13,504 nt of DNA. Origin: an uncultured Tannerella sp. (GTDB lineage: Bacteria; Bacteroidota; Bacteroidia; Bacteroidales; Tannerellaceae). The position numbers and the translations under genes were made by a program. The notes beneath the pieces are model-generated. The model had not been told where the DNA came from and made no database searches. It was given only the letters and a program-made list of their open reading frames with translations. Location: positions 1-13,504 of the forward strand of contig CALHPT010000053.1 of NCBI GenBank assembly GCA_938036405.1. The letters are read 5' to 3'. Shown one piece after another: positions 13,440 to 13,504 of the stretch (the first letter of the stretch is position 1; every line of letters begins with the position of its first letter).

Positions 13440-13468
13440 GGGCGGCTGCGGCCGCCAGCGAAGTTTGG
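13421..13468. other. Diverged terminal unit of array B with a GC-rich hairpin in its loop
   Basis: The sixth unit keeps the outer arms CCAAAC (13421-13426) and GTTTGG (13463-13468) and the inner CGCT/AGCG pair, but the middle ACTT of a normal unit is replaced by a longer segment containing GGCGGC-TGCG-GCCGCC (13441-13456). The result is one long stem-loop of about 48 bases. It could be a decayed insertion in the loop or a structure under selection. Confidence 0.6.
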
Positions 13469-13471
13469 CCG

Positions 13472-13504
13472 GGTACAAAGCCAATCCCACCTCATTCTTG
13501 TACC
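13472..13504. other. Inverted repeat at the right window edge
   Basis: GGTACAA (13472-13478) is the reverse complement of TTGTACC (13498-13504), with a 19-base loop. The window ends at the last base of the right arm, so whether it is longer, or belongs to a terminator of the next gene, cannot be seen. Confidence 0.45.

Overview
The window looks like chromosome of a GC-rich member of the Bacteroidales, probably close to Tannerella or another Porphyromonadaceae-like genus. This is an inference from three things: the gene content, the near absence of Shine-Dalgarno sites, and several upstream regions with the Bacteroidetes -7 element TAnnTTTG. No phage, transposase, CRISPR or resistance gene is visible. 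Almost all genes are core metabolism or information processing; the unusual material is in the intergenic DNA.

Layout. (1) Bases 3-4186, plus strand: a tight run of a polyprenyl-phosphate sugar phosphotransferase (5' end cut off by the window), ruvX/yqgF, peptide deformylase (def) and an exported TPR-repeat protein, closed by a strong terminator at 4206-4251. (2) Bases 4252-4567: a gene-free convergent region with four exact 41-bp tandem units, each able to form two small hairpins, framed by inverted repeats. (3) Bases 7634-4670, minus strand: a five-gene operon for a 2-oxoacid:ferredoxin oxidoreductase, in the order ferredoxin subunit, alpha, a 58-residue two-helix membrane protein, TPP-binding beta, gamma. 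A clear Bacteroidetes promoter precedes it and a terminator (4614-4568) follows it. (4) Bases 7692-8187: a divergent intergenic region with a degenerate 42-bp repeat and a structured leader before pheT. (5) Bases 8188-11430, plus strand: pheT (Phe-tRNA synthetase beta chain), then a YebC/TACO1 family gene and a terminator hairpin. (6) Bases 11598-11517, minus strand: tRNA-Leu(TAG) with its own -7 element. (7) Bases 13121-11688, minus strand: a PAP2-family phosphatase with a C-terminal part that looks like an outer-membrane beta-barrel. (8) Bases 13122-13504: a second, unrelated tandem array, again with a 41-bp period (five full units), ending in a sixth unit whose loop has been replaced by a GC-rich hairpin.

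How the genes fit together. The oxidoreductase genes form one functional complex that oxidatively decarboxylates a 2-oxoacid to an acyl-CoA and reduces ferredoxin. def, pheT, yebC, ruvX and the tRNA are translation or DNA-maintenance housekeeping genes. The sugar transferase and the PAP2/barrel protein belong to envelope biogenesis. The best candidates for something undescribed are the two 41-bp hairpin arrays and the small membrane protein embedded in the oxidoreductase operon.
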